64,000 nt of DNA from Parasalinivibrio latis (GCF_036825535.1 NZ_CP098812.1:1488001-1552000), one strand, 5' to 3'. Shown: positions 9,092-17,849, counted from the first letter of the stretch. Notes: a model not told the origin generated them from the sequence alone. Numbers and translations: made by a program.

Positions 9092-9364
9092 ATGTCACGC
9101 ATATGTGTGCTAGCTAAGGTTTCTGGCCATGTTCAGGGGGTGGGGTTTCGATATCACACTGCGCATGAAGGGTTGAAACTGGGTTTAACCGGTTATGCCA
9201 AAAACCTGGCTGATGGTGATGTCGAAGTGCTGGCTTGTGGGCAACAGTCAGACGTTCAGGTGTTGTTAAGGTGGCTGGAAAACGGGCCCAGAACCGCAAC
9301 CGTGGATCATCTTGAAACAGAAGAAGTTGACTGGCGACATGTTGAAGGTTTCAGTATCCGGTGA
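9092..9364 (+). CDS. yccX: acylphosphatase
   Basis: 90-residue acylphosphatase hydrolysing carboxyl-phosphate bonds such as acetyl- or carbamoyl-phosphate. The motif SGHVQGVGFRYHT carries the catalytic Arg, and GYAKNLADGDVEVLACG carries the catalytic Asn. A strong AGGAGGTG site precedes the ATG by 5 bases. In E. coli yccX lies between rlmI and tusE, and here it keeps that relative position although separated by an MCP and an arginase gene. The only gene on the + strand in this stretch, ended by a GC-rich hairpin. Confidence 0.95.
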   Translation: MSRICVLAKVSGHVQGVGFRYHTAHEGLKLGLTGYAKNLADGDVEVLACGQQSDVQVLLRWLENGPRTATVDHLETEEVDWRHVEGFSIR

Positions 9365-9371
9365 GTAAGCA

Positions 9372-9398
9372 AAAGCGGGCAACCCGCCCGCATTTTCC
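9372..9398 (+). terminator. terminator after acylphosphatase
   Basis: GCGGGC (9375-9380) / GCCCGC (9386-9391) followed by ATTTTCC. Confidence 0.75.
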
Positions 9399-9447
9399 TA
9401 TTCGTTTAGGTATCTGTTGGAAATAAGAAAAGCCACTTACATTCGGG

Positions 9448-10374
9448 TCAAATAACCGTGAGGCCAAAGGCGCTGAGAACAAGAGAGACCGCTCGTTCTG
9501 CAGAGACATTCCCTCTATCCAAAAATGGATTCAACTCCACCAGATCCATGGAGGTCATTTGTTGAGTCTCTGCGCATTTTTCAAGGAGTAAATGGGCCTC
9601 GCGATAGGAAACTCCCCCTGGTACCAATGTGCCGGATCCCGGCATTACTTCGGGGTCACAACCATCAACGTCGAAACTGATATGGAAGCCCGCAGTGTTT
9701 TTCGTCACTATTTCAATGATCTCATCACTGACTCGGCTCATTCCCAGCTCGTCAATATCACGCATGCTATAGACGTTGATGCCAGATTGTTTAATGAGTT
9801 CCTTTTCTTTTGAATCAATGTCCCTGACACCAACGAGAACAACATTTTCCGGTTTTATCTTTGTATTTTGGCTGAGAATGCCGGTGAATGCCTTGTCCCC
9901 GTAGCCGAGCAAGTGAGCAAGAGGCATCCCATGTACATTGCCAGACGGTGAAATTCCTGGAATATTCATATCCGCATGAGCATCAAACCAAATTAACCCT
10001 AAGTCTTTATTTTGCTGTTGGTAATAGTCAGCAATTCCAGAGATGGAGCCCATTGCTATCGAGTGGTCACCCCCGACCACCAAGGGGATGCCACCCTTTG
10101 CCAGGGCATCTTGAGTCACAGTGGCGAGATCTTGGCAAACTTGCAGTATCTCGCCCCTGAATCGCATTTCGCTGATCGTGTTAACCGGCCTGGACTCTTG
10201 GGAAGGGACGGGAATATCGATGTCCTGTAAGACCTGATACCCCAAGTGTCTCAATTGTTCTCTCAATCCTGCTATACGAACTGCGGAAAGCCCGCCATCA
10301 GTTCCCCGGCGAGAAGCCCCTAAATCCAAGGGAACGCCGATAATTTGAATAGGTTTTTCTGGTTGTTTTTTCAA
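9448..10374 (-). CDS. rocF: arginase (ureohydrolase family)
   Basis: Mn-dependent hydrolase giving ornithine and urea from arginine. All metal-binding signatures are visible: VVGGDHSIAMGS, WFDAHADMN and SFDVDGCDPEVMPG with GTLVPGGVSYREA. I chose the TTG at 10374 because GGAGGG lies 7 bases upstream and MKKQPEKPIQIIGVPLDLGASRRG is a normal arginase N-terminus; an in-frame ATG at 10410 has no ribosome site and would add 12 atypical residues. The result is 308 residues, typical of bacterial arginase. Agmatinase or formiminoglutamase are alternatives; the VPLDLGASRRGTDGG start favours RocF-type arginase. No urease or ornithine gene is adjacent, so it appears to be a stand-alone insertion between yccX and tusE. 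Confidence 0.9.
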   Translation of the reverse strand: MKKQPEKPIQIIGVPLDLGASRRGTDGGLSAVRIAGLREQLRHLGYQVLQDIDIPVPSQESRPVNTISEMRFRGEILQVCQDLATVTQDALAKGGIPLVVGGDHSIAMGSISGIADYYQQQNKDLGLIWFDAHADMNIPGISPSGNVHGMPLAHLLGYGDKAFTGILSQNTKIKPENVVLVGVRDIDSKEKELIKQSGINVYSMRDIDELGMSRVSDEIIEIVTKNTAGFHISFDVDGCDPEVMPGSGTLVPGGVSYREAHLLLEKCAETQQMTSMDLVELNPFLDRGNVSAERAVSLVLSAFGLTVI

Positions 10375-10564
10375 AATCTTCCCTCCGTTCCTGCCCGCGC
10401 ACATTTCCATAATATGGCTGAATTTAAATAATAATTGCTACTCAGGAAAAAGTGGAAAGAAGCCAAAGCCAACTAATGAAAGCAGTAACAGATTCTCACT
10501 GAAGAAACAGACCGTGTTGAGGTAGAAGGCTGGGTGTATGAATGATGGGATGGGGTAAGCGTAA

Positions 10565-10600
10565 AAGAAAAAGAAGCGGGTGAAAAGCCCACTTCTTTTT
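10565..10600 (-). terminator. terminator after tusE
   Basis: AAGAAGCGGG (10571-10580) pairs with CCCACTTCTT (10588-10597) with one mismatch; T-rich on both sides. Mainly serves tusE on the - strand. Confidence 0.75.
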
Positions 10601-10621
10601 ATCCGGCAAAGTGCACTTTGC

Positions 10622-10951
10622 TTAAATACATTTTACTGGCTTAGGGAGCCCTGCCAGTTTCGTTGCTTGCTTCGCTGGTCCCTTAGGGAAGAGTTTGTAA
10701 AGGTAACGGCTGCTGCCTTTGTCCGGGCCATATTTTTGACCCATTGCCTTTACTAACATGCGGATAGCCGGTGAAGTATTAAACTCCTGATAGAACTCCC
10801 GTACAAAGTGTATAACTTCCCAATGGGCGTCAGTCAGCTCGATCCCTTCCTGTTCAGCCAAAACCGGAACCAGTGTTTCATCCCAGTCGTGAATGTCTTT
10901 CAGGTAGCCCTGGGAATCAGTTTCGATTTCTTTGCCATTTGCAATCAGCAT
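10622..10951 (-). CDS. tusE: sulfur relay protein TusE
   Basis: 109-residue DsrC/TusE family persulfide carrier that hands sulfur from TusBCD to MnmA for 2-thiouridine in tRNA wobble positions. Visible features are the N-terminal DxxGYLKDIHDWDE pattern, LTDAHWEVIHFVREFY, KYGPDKGSSRYLYKLFPKGPAKQATKLAGLPKP and the penultimate catalytic cysteine (ending KCI). The second conserved DsrC cysteine is absent, as expected for TusE. AGAGGTAA precedes the ATG. It keeps the E. coli order next to yccA. Confidence 0.95.
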   Translation of the reverse strand: MLIANGKEIETDSQGYLKDIHDWDETLVPVLAEQEGIELTDAHWEVIHFVREFYQEFNTSPAIRMLVKAMGQKYGPDKGSSRYLYKLFPKGPAKQATKLAGLPKPVKCI

Positions 10952-11033
10952 GTTTTACCTCTGTGGTGCGTTACTCGCAGCAAAGGATAATGCTGTATAC
11001 GGAGAGGCGTAAAGTGTTTCTGGTGTACAGATA

Positions 11034-11062
11034 AAGAAAAAGCACCCGCAGGTGCTTTTCTT
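11034..11062 (-). terminator. terminator after yccA
   Basis: AAGCACC / GGTGCTT stem (11040-11057) with a CGCA loop; T-run on the - strand (AAAGAAAAA on +). Confidence 0.8.
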
Positions 11063-11078
11063 ATAATTGGTTTGACGA

Positions 11079-11744
11079 TTAATCGTCACCGCCCATGAAG
11101 CCAATCAGTTGAAGCAGGCTCAGGAACAGGTTGTAGATAGATACGTACAGAGTGATGGTAGCGGAGATGTAGTTAGTCTCACCACCACGAATGATTTGCT
11201 GGGTAGTCAACAGGATTGCACCGGTTGAGAACAGCACAAACAGGCCACTCAGTGCCAGTGAAATCATTGGCATCTGCAGGAACATATTAGCAATCACACC
11301 AACCAGCAGAACCACAAAACCTGCCATCAGCATTCCACCGAGGAAAGACAGGTCACGCTTGGTTGTCAATGCGTAAGCTGAACACGCCATGAAGGTCAGG
11401 GCTGTACCGCCTAGCGCCGGAGCAATTGCCCAACCGAGGCCAGCACCAATATACATGTTCAGGATTGGTCCCAGGGTATAACCCAGGAAACCGGTAAACA
11501 GGAAAGTAAATACCAGACCCATACTGTTGTTACGGTTCTTTTCGGTCAGGAAAAGCAGGCCGTAAAAACCAACCAATGTAATGATGATGCCTGGGTATGG
11601 CAGGTTCAGCGCCATCGCCGTGCCGGCTACAAGTGCAGACCAAGCCAGCGTGAGACCCAACAGAAAATAGGTATTACGCAGTACGCGGTTTGTTGACAGT
11701 ACGCCTTCACTGGTTTGATAACCAGAATCGACACGTGGATTCAT
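11079..11744 (-). CDS. yccA: Bax inhibitor-1 family protein YccA (FtsH modulator)
   Basis: 221-residue inner-membrane protein with seven predicted membrane segments, BI-1/YccA family. In E. coli YccA is a substrate and modulator of the FtsH protease. The N-terminus MNPRVDSGYQTSEGVLSTNRVLRNTYFLL and the family-typical acidic end GGDD are present, with a long run of glycine-rich helices (LGYTLGPILNMYIGAG). GGGGAGAG lies 7 bases before the ATG. Position next to tusE matches E. coli. Confidence 0.94.
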   Translation of the reverse strand: MNPRVDSGYQTSEGVLSTNRVLRNTYFLLGLTLAWSALVAGTAMALNLPYPGIIITLVGFYGLLFLTEKNRNNSMGLVFTFLFTGFLGYTLGPILNMYIGAGLGWAIAPALGGTALTFMACSAYALTTKRDLSFLGGMLMAGFVVLLVGVIANMFLQMPMISLALSGLFVLFSTGAILLTTQQIIRGGETNYISATITLYVSIYNLFLSLLQLIGFMGGDD

Positions 11745-11977
11745 AACGCTCTCCCCTTAGGGTTAGTTCCAATCTATTAGCACTAATATGGTGGCTTAAT
11801 CATTATGGTTCAAGCCCACCACTTAAATTTTACAAACTGCCTTAGCTAAAATCATAGCGAAAAGCGAAGTGTTTGTTATTGATAAGTTGTAAATACTTGT
11901 TACCAGGAAATATGTGCAACAGGTATATCCGGAATATATCAAATTCTCAGTGGTCAAAGCATTGAATAATTGCAAGA

Positions 11978-12006
11978 AAAGAGGGGCATTTCGTGATGCC
12001 CCTCTT
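11978..12006 (-). terminator. terminator after amino-acid ABC operon
   Basis: GAGGGGCAT (11981-11989) / ATGCCCCTC (11996-12004) followed by TTTTCTTG on the - strand. Confidence 0.85.
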
Positions 12007-12021
12007 GAATAGTGCTTTTAA

Positions 12022-12771
12022 TCAATGGTGGAGAATCTGGCTGAGGAACAACTGGGTCCGATCTGACTGTGGGTTTTCGAAGAAGTCGGTTGGATTGTTT
12101 TCTTCGATGATCTCACCAGCATCCATAAAGATAACCCGGTCGGCGACCTGTTTAGCGAAGCCCATCTCGTGGGTTACGCAAAGCATAGTCATCCCTTCAT
12201 TTGCCAGTTCAACCATAACATCCAACACTTCACGGACCATTTCTGGATCCAGTGCCGATGTAGGTTCATCAAACAGCATTACTTCCGGGCTCATACACAG
12301 AGAGCGGGCGATAGCCACACGCTGTTGCTGACCGCCGGAAAGCTGTCCAGGGAACTTGTTAGCCTGATCCGGGATTTTTACGCGTTCCAGATACTTCATT
12401 GCAATTGCTTCTGCTTCTTTCTGCGGTTTTTTCTGAACCCAGATAGGTGCAAGGGTGCAATTTTGCAGAACAGTAAGGTGCGGAAACAGGTTGAAGTGCT
12501 GGAAGCACATGCCAACTTCGCGCCGAACATTTTCTATATTTTTAAGGTCGTCAGTCAGTTCAGTGCCGCTGACAATGATCTGACCTTTTTGATGCTCTTC
12601 AAGACGGTTGATACAGCGGATCATGGTTGACTTACCAGAGCCGGATGGGCCACAGATAACGATCTTTTCGCCTTTTGTGACTTCCAGGTTGATATTTTTC
12701 AACACATGAAACTGGCCATACCATTTGTTCATATCCTTAATGCGGATAACAGGATTTGTATCTGTTGTCAT
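12022..12771 (-). CDS. aapP: polar amino-acid ABC transporter ATP-binding protein
   Basis: 249-residue ATPase of a PAAT-family importer. Walker A is GPSGSGKST (~38-46), signature LSGGQQQR (~150), Walker B VMLFDEPTSALD (~170), and the switch His in CVTHEMGFAKQVADRV. GGAAGGC precedes the ATG. Last gene of the aapJQMP-like operon, 18 bases after the second permease. Equivalent to E. coli YhdZ / rhizobial AapP. Substrate range is inferred from the binding protein. Confidence 0.93.
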   Translation of the reverse strand: MTTDTNPVIRIKDMNKWYGQFHVLKNINLEVTKGEKIVICGPSGSGKSTMIRCINRLEEHQKGQIIVSGTELTDDLKNIENVRREVGMCFQHFNLFPHLTVLQNCTLAPIWVQKKPQKEAEAIAMKYLERVKIPDQANKFPGQLSGGQQQRVAIARSLCMSPEVMLFDEPTSALDPEMVREVLDVMVELANEGMTMLCVTHEMGFAKQVADRVIFMDAGEIIEENNPTDFFENPQSDRTQLFLSQILHH

Positions 12772-12789
12772 AACTGCCTTCCCTGATTC

Positions 12790-13890
12790 CTATCGCTTAT
12801 GACCAGTGTGTAACTTGTTCTCCAGGTAAATACTGTAACGGGACATACCGAAACAGAATACCCAGAACACCAAAGCAACGAATACATAGCTTTCTGTTGC
12901 AAAGCCCAGCCATTCGGGGTCCGTCGTTGCAGCCTGACCCACTCCCAGAACATCGAACATGCCAATAATCAATACCAGGCTGGTATCTTTAAACAGACCG
13001 ATAAAGGTGTTCACAATCGAAGGAATGGTGATCTTGAGCGCCTGAGGAAGAATGATTAAACCCATCTTTTTCCAGTAGCTCAGGCCAAGTGCATCTGCTG
13101 CTTCATATTGACCTTTTGGTATGGCCTGTAAGCCACCGCGTATCACTTCAGCCATATACGCCGAAGAGAACATGACTACACCAATAAGTGCGCGGATAAG
13201 CTTGTCAGTTTCCGCTTCGCCTGACATAAACAGGGGAAGCATCACCGAAGCCATAAACAGTACCGTGATGAGTGGAACGCCGCGCCATACCTCAATGTAG
13301 ACAGTACAGATACTGCGGATAATTGGCATATCAGACCGGCGTCCAAGTGCCAGTACGACGCCGATAGGCAGTGATACGACAATACCGACAATGGCAATGA
13401 TCAACGTGACAAGCAAGCCGCCCCACAGGTGGGTATCGACTACTTCCATGCCAAAGATGCCACCGTACAGCAATGCTGCTGCGACAAATGGGAAAATATT
13501 GACGAATACCATCCAAATGGCGAAACGGCGGGGCGTTTTCTCATAGGCCAACAGAACGACAAACACTGCCAAAATTGCGTAGAAAAGCTTGGGTCGCCAC
13601 AGTTCAGCCGCAGGATAGAATCCAAACATGAACTGGGTAAAACGCGCCTTGATAAACACCCAGCAGGCGCCTTCTCGAGAGCATGCGTCCCGGGTGGAAC
13701 CTACCCAATCAGCATTCAGAAAGGCCCAGTTAACGACATAGACAACTCCTTGAAATGCCAGGTAGGCAAGAATCAGGGTGACGATGCTGTTTGCCGGGGA
13801 TGAAAATAGATTTTTTCGTAACCAGCCCACGAGACCTACGGTATTGGCAGGAGGTGGAAGATCCGGTTGAAATTCGTGTTGCCTTGCCAT
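12790..13890 (-). CDS. aapM: amino-acid ABC transporter permease (AapM type)
   Basis: 366-residue inner-membrane permease, longer than the usual ~220-residue HisMQ proteins because of an N-terminal extension with several membrane segments, as in AapM/YhdY. The C-terminal permease domain has the EAA loop RGGLQAIPKGQYEAADALGLSYWKKM region and ends LGFATESYVFVALVFW. A GAGAGGTAAGATC site precedes the ATG. Four bases separate it from the upstream permease stop, so the two are translated in tandem. Confidence 0.92.
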   Translation of the reverse strand: MARQHEFQPDLPPPANTVGLVGWLRKNLFSSPANSIVTLILAYLAFQGVVYVVNWAFLNADWVGSTRDACSREGACWVFIKARFTQFMFGFYPAAELWRPKLFYAILAVFVVLLAYEKTPRRFAIWMVFVNIFPFVAAALLYGGIFGMEVVDTHLWGGLLVTLIIAIVGIVVSLPIGVVLALGRRSDMPIIRSICTVYIEVWRGVPLITVLFMASVMLPLFMSGEAETDKLIRALIGVVMFSSAYMAEVIRGGLQAIPKGQYEAADALGLSYWKKMGLIILPQALKITIPSIVNTFIGLFKDTSLVLIIGMFDVLGVGQAATTDPEWLGFATESYVFVALVFWVFCFGMSRYSIYLENKLHTGHKR

Positions 13891-13894
13891 GATC

Positions 13895-15106
13895 TTACCT
13901 CTCCACCAGTGCCACTTTTGCGTTATAGATGTTCATCAACAGTGAAGTCAAAAGACTCAGCGTCAGATAAACAGCCATTGTCATGGCAATGATCTCAATT
14001 GCCTGACCTGTTTGGTTAAGCGTTGTTCCGGCAAACACGGAAACAAGGTCCGGATAGCCGATTGCCATAGCGAGTGATGAGTTTTTGGTAAGGTTCAGGT
14101 ATTGGCTGGTCAGAGGCGGGATGATAATCCTCATTGCCTGAGGGATAACAACCAGACGCAATGTCTTTCCTCGTGGCAATCCCAAAGCTTGAGCCGCTTC
14201 TGTCTGCCCGTGGTTTACTGCGTTAATACCGGAGCGGACAATTTCAGCAATGAACGATGCGGTGTAGATAGACAGCGCTAGAACAAGGGCCGCAAGTTCC
14301 GGGATAACACTGATGCCTCCCCGGAAGTTAAAGCCTTTCAACTCGGGGTATTCAAGGGAAACAGGCATCCCCATCACAAAGTACATCAGCAATGGAAGGC
14401 CCACGATTAGAGCTGTACAAACAGCCAAAACCGGACTTTGTTCGCCTGTAAGCTTCTGTTTGTTCTTCGCCCAGCGAGCATACAAAATGGCACCGATAAC
14501 AGCCAACGCAAAAGCGAAGAAGATTACGGAAGCGCCATCACCGAAAACCGGAGCCGGGAAGTAAAGCCCACGTACGTTCAAAAACACCGCCTCACCAAGA
14601 CTCATACTCTGTCTGGGCGAAGGAAGTGCTTGAAGTACAGCGAAGTACCAAAAGAAGATTTGAAGCAAAAGCGGGATATTACGAAACGTTTCAATATAAA
14701 CCGCTGCGAATCGGCTCACCAGCCAGTTGCTGGAAAGTCGAGCAATACCCATGATAAAACCCAGAACTGTCGCGAGTATGATTCCGAGAACAGAAACAAG
14801 CGCGGTGTTCAGGAGTCCAACAACGAACGTTCTGCCGTAAGAGAACGTTTCATCGTATTCAACGAGTGTTAAGCCAATGCCAAAGCCTGCTTCCTCTGAA
14901 AGGAAGTCGAATCCGGTTTCAATACCCCGGGCGTCGAGATTGACAAGCGCGTTGTTTACGATCGTGTAGAAAAAGAAAAGCAAACCACCAATTGCTAAGG
15001 CCTGAAATACGACAGACCTAAAGACCGGATTGTATAGAAGGCTCTGCTTTTTATCTGGAGCACGGTCGGACGACATTATCTCTTGGGCAGTTTTATTAGG
15101 AGCCAT
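13895..15106 (-). CDS. aapQ: amino-acid ABC transporter permease (AapQ type)
   Basis: 403-residue partner permease with a long N-terminal region (residues ~25-200, GFDFLSEEAGFGIG signature common in AapQ/YhdX), several membrane helices, and the EAA motif IVRSGINAVNHGQTEAAQALGLPRGKT near residue 300 (given here only by its flanks IVRSGINAVN and ALGLPRGK). GAGGT lies 7 bases before the ATG. It follows the binding protein after a 79-base gap that holds a strong hairpin. Forms a heterodimer with AapM. Confidence 0.92.
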   Translation of the reverse strand: MAPNKTAQEIMSSDRAPDKKQSLLYNPVFRSVVFQALAIGGLLFFFYTIVNNALVNLDARGIETGFDFLSEEAGFGIGLTLVEYDETFSYGRTFVVGLLNTALVSVLGIILATVLGFIMGIARLSSNWLVSRFAAVYIETFRNIPLLLQIFFWYFAVLQALPSPRQSMSLGEAVFLNVRGLYFPAPVFGDGASVIFFAFALAVIGAILYARWAKNKQKLTGEQSPVLAVCTALIVGLPLLMYFVMGMPVSLEYPELKGFNFRGGISVIPELAALVLALSIYTASFIAEIVRSGINAVNHGQTEAAQALGLPRGKTLRLVVIPQAMRIIIPPLTSQYLNLTKNSSLAMAIGYPDLVSVFAGTTLNQTGQAIEIIAMTMAVYLTLSLLTSLLMNIYNAKVALVER

Positions 15107-15136
15107 ACAACTACCTCAGTTCCTACATGGTTTAAA

Positions 15137-15155
15137 GGAGGCACAAAGTGCCTCC
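15137..15155 (-). promoter_or_regulatory. intercistronic hairpin aapJ-aapQ
   Basis: GGAGGCAC (15137-15144) / GTGCCTCC (15148-15155), a perfect 8-bp stem with a 3-base loop. Only a weak U-run follows, so partial termination or 3'-end protection of the binding-protein message is likely; such hairpins commonly raise binding protein over permease levels. Role inferred. Confidence 0.65.
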
Positions 15156-15185
15156 ATACATATGTCGAGATTTCAGTTCAATCCA

Positions 15186-16208
15186 TTAGCGGATTGGTGG
15201 CGCATACATGATGCCGCCCTGGTTCCAAAGTGCATTCAGACCGCGGGAGATGTTGAGAGGTGAGTCAGTGCCTACTGTGCGCTGGAAGCTTTCACCATAG
15301 TTACCCACCTGCTTGACGATCTGGTAGCCCCAATCATCAGACAGGTTCAGACCTTTACCTTTTGGACCATCCAGACCCAGCAGACGCTTGATGTTTGGAT
15401 CGTTAGATTTCAGCATTTCATCTACGTTTGCAGACGTCACACCAAACTCCTCAGCGTTTACCATTGCAATCAGAGACCAACGAACAATGTTGAACCAGTT
15501 GTCATCACCCTGGCGAACGACCGGACCCAGAGGCTCTTTGGAGATAATCTCAGGCAGAACCACCGCTGAGTTTGGGTCAGCAAGGTTCAGGCGAAGAGCA
15601 TACAGACCTGATTGGTCAGTGGTCAGCACGTCACAACGACCTGCTTCGAAGCCCTTGGAAGTTTGTGCAGAGGTATCGAATACCACTGGCTCGTAGCTCA
15701 TACCGTTTACACGGAAGTAATCTGCCAGGTTCAGCTCAGTTGTGGTTCCTGACTGAACACACACAGCGGCACCATCGAGTTCTTTGGCACTGCTCACGCC
15801 CAGATCTTTCTTAACCATAAAACCCTGACCGTCATAGTAGTTAACGCCGGCAAAGTTGAGGCCGAGGGTCGTATCACGTTGAAGAGTCCAGGTGGTGTTG
15901 CGCGAGAGGATGTCAATCTCACCAGACTGCAGCGCAGTGAAACGCTCTTTAGCAGTGAGCGGGATAAATTTAACTTTTGATTTGTCGCCCAGCGTGGCTG
16001 CTGCAACCGCTTGGCAGAATTCTACGTCAATGCCTTCCCATTCGCCTTTGGCGTTGGGGTTGGAGAAACCTGGAAGACCAGTACTAACACCACAGCTAAC
16101 GTATCCTTGTTTCTTGACTTTATCCAAGGTCTCGTTTGCTGCAGCTGGCATGGTAACCAGCGCTGCAGATGCCGCTACTGCTGCGACAAGCGCTTTGATT
16201 TTAGTCAT
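15186..16208 (-). CDS. aapJ: amino-acid ABC transporter periplasmic binding protein (AapJ type)
   Basis: 340-residue periplasmic solute-binding protein. Start is the ATG at 16208, with AGGAAGGA 5 bases upstream; the frame stays open 65 codons further but that part reads as non-coding. Signal peptide MTKIKALVAAVAASAALVTM with cleavage after PAAA. Mature start NETLDKVKKQGYVSCGVSTGLPGFS and GIDVEFCQAVAAATLG are characteristic of the AapJ/YhdW general L-amino-acid binding group, as is WSLIAMVNAEEFGV. First gene of the operon; feeds AapQM/AapP. Confidence 0.94.
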   Translation of the reverse strand: MTKIKALVAAVAASAALVTMPAAANETLDKVKKQGYVSCGVSTGLPGFSNPNAKGEWEGIDVEFCQAVAAATLGDKSKVKFIPLTAKERFTALQSGEIDILSRNTTWTLQRDTTLGLNFAGVNYYDGQGFMVKKDLGVSSAKELDGAAVCVQSGTTTELNLADYFRVNGMSYEPVVFDTSAQTSKGFEAGRCDVLTTDQSGLYALRLNLADPNSAVVLPEIISKEPLGPVVRQGDDNWFNIVRWSLIAMVNAEEFGVTSANVDEMLKSNDPNIKRLLGLDGPKGKGLNLSDDWGYQIVKQVGNYGESFQRTVGTDSPLNISRGLNALWNQGGIMYAPPIR

Positions 16209-17138
16209 GTTTCCTTCCTGTATTGTCCTGTGTTGTTGTAAAAGGATTGCCTCGAGGCCAATCCAAAATGGTGCGTATAGTGTTTGCTTATGCAGATTAT
16301 GCGTGCGACTAATCAATAATTGATTAAAGACACATTTTTTTAACATTTCTGAGTATAGAGATTTTGAGTATTTCGTCCAGTGGTCAGACGTCGACTGGAT
16401 CACGTATTTTGTTAAGAGAAGTTAAAAACTTTGTTTTCATAAAGAGTGCGTTGCATGGATTGCAACGTGTGAAATTGAGTTACGCAATGTTGTCAGGGGA
16501 TTTCACTCATTTGTGCATTTTTGAATTATGGAAAACCTTAGTGAAAGTGCCGTTTTATTTTGGGTGGCACTTTCGTCTGGGTACCGGTGTAGTGTCTATT
16601 TTCCTATTTTTCGCCAACCGTATTGTCTGTTGAGTGTACGTGATTTTACGTAGAGTTATGGTTATAACTACTTAAACAAGGTGATATACCGAACATATGT
16701 GCTTTGAATTTCAATTCCCATAAAATGCATTATTATGCGAAAATAGTCTTAATAGATGAGCGCAGGCAGCAAATATAGCCCTGGAAAATAGTTAACTGGT
16801 GTTTTTAGGTTTTATGTATCGATATTAACGCAAACGTATCAAACTTCTATGTTTATAACTTGGGCATTGTCACTGGGGTATGTCTGGAAATATAATTAAA
16901 AAGTGAAAATTGATTGCTAATCTGGGCAGTTGTATGTGGTGACGATACCAAGCACGACGCTGATTTCGCCTTTATGTTAATAAAATGTTAACTCAGTTAA
17001 GTCCAATAAAACGTGCGTTGTGGCACACTAGGGTCTTTTGTTGGTTACTTACCCAAGTGAAGTTAAGTATTATGAGATCTATGGGGTTGCAGCCCCATTA
17101 GAGTATGCGAAACCAATTTCATATTTGGAGTACATAGC
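16209..17138. other. 930-bp gene-free spacer with dyads
   Basis: AT-rich region between the divergent aapJ and uvrY genes. I find no convincing gene; an 89-codon + strand frame at 16364-16633 has no ribosome site or recognisable family. It does hold several dyads: CGTTGCA/TGCAACG (16449-16467), GAAAGTGCC/GGCACTTTC (16543-16551 with 16566-16574), and ATGGGG/CCCCAT (17081-17098) in the uvrY leader. It must hold both promoters. The size is unusual for this gene-dense window. Confidence 0.6.
17081..17098 (+). promoter_or_regulatory. hairpin in uvrY 5' leader
   Basis: ATGGGG/CCCCAT stem with a 6-base loop ending 40 bases before the uvrY start codon. No T-run follows. Could be an RNA element controlling translation of the TTG-initiated regulator; inferred only. 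Confidence 0.35.
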
Positions 17139-17783
17139 TTGATCAGTGTTTTTCTTGTCGATGATCATGAACTGGTTCGCACAGGGATTAGACGTCTATT
17201 GGAAGATGTCCGTGGAATAAAAGTGGTAGGGGAAGCCCACAGTGGAGAAGAAGCCGTCAAATGGTGTCGTCAGTCCCATGCTGACATTGTTTTGATGGAT
17301 ATGAACATGCCGGGTATTGGAGGCCTTGAGGCTACACGTAAGATCCTCCGAGCCAATCCGGATATCAAAATTATCGTCCTGACCGTCCATACGGAGAATC
17401 CGTTTCCGACAAAAGTGATGCAAGCGGGTGCAGCGGGGTATCTGACAAAAGGTGCTGGCCCGGATGAAATGGTCAATGCCATTCGTCAGGTACATTCAGG
17501 TCAACGTTATATTTCACCTGAAATCGCACAGCAAATGGCACTGAGTCAGTTTTCGCCAGCTGCCGAGAACCCGTTCAAGAACCTTTCTGAACGTGAATTG
17601 CAGATCATGTTGATGATCACAAAAGGCGAGAAAGTCACTGATATTTCAGAAAAACTCAATCTCAGTCCAAAAACAGTGAACAGCTATCGCTACCGCCTTT
17701 TTGAAAAGTTATCCATTAAAGGTGATGTTGAACTGACTCATTTGGCTATTCGACATGGCATTCTGGATACAGAAAGCTTGTAA
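17139..17783 (+). CDS. uvrY: LuxR/FixJ-type response regulator UvrY/VarA/GacA
   Basis: 214-residue response regulator of the BarA/UvrY (VarS/VarA) system that drives csr small-RNA transcription. Receiver domain residues 1-120 with the acidic pair in LVDDHELVR, phospho-acceptor Asp in DIVLMDMNMPG (~54), Thr in ILTVHTEN and Lys in YLTKGA. HTH domain ~145-205: LSERELQIMLMITKGEKV and NLSPKTVNSYRYR. Start is a TTG with GGAG 8 bases upstream. It directly precedes uvrC, as in E. coli and vibrios. Confidence 0.95.
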   Translation: MISVFLVDDHELVRTGIRRLLEDVRGIKVVGEAHSGEEAVKWCRQSHADIVLMDMNMPGIGGLEATRKILRANPDIKIIVLTVHTENPFPTKVMQAGAAGYLTKGAGPDEMVNAIRQVHSGQRYISPEIAQQMALSQFSPAAENPFKNLSERELQIMLMITKGEKVTDISEKLNLSPKTVNSYRYRLFEKLSIKGDVELTHLAIRHGILDTESL

Positions 17784-17810
17784 ACCGGCAGAAACCTACT
17801 GCCGGTTTTG
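17784..17810 (+). terminator. terminator between uvrY and uvrC
   Basis: ACCGGCAG (17784-17791) / CTGCCGGT (17799-17806) followed by TTTTG. It probably attenuates read-through from uvrY into uvrC. Confidence 0.8.
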
Positions 17811-17849
17811 CCGGATATAACTCATCTAATAAACAGAAAATCTGTCGTT

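Noticed and set aside
16364..16633. 89-codon + strand frame in the aapJ-uvrY spacer
   Set aside because: No ribosome site, no recognisable family, and it contains two regulatory-looking dyads.
17808..17849. Longer uvrC start (TTG at 17808)
   Set aside because: The TTG is within the U-tract of the uvrY terminator and the added residues do not match UvrC N-termini.
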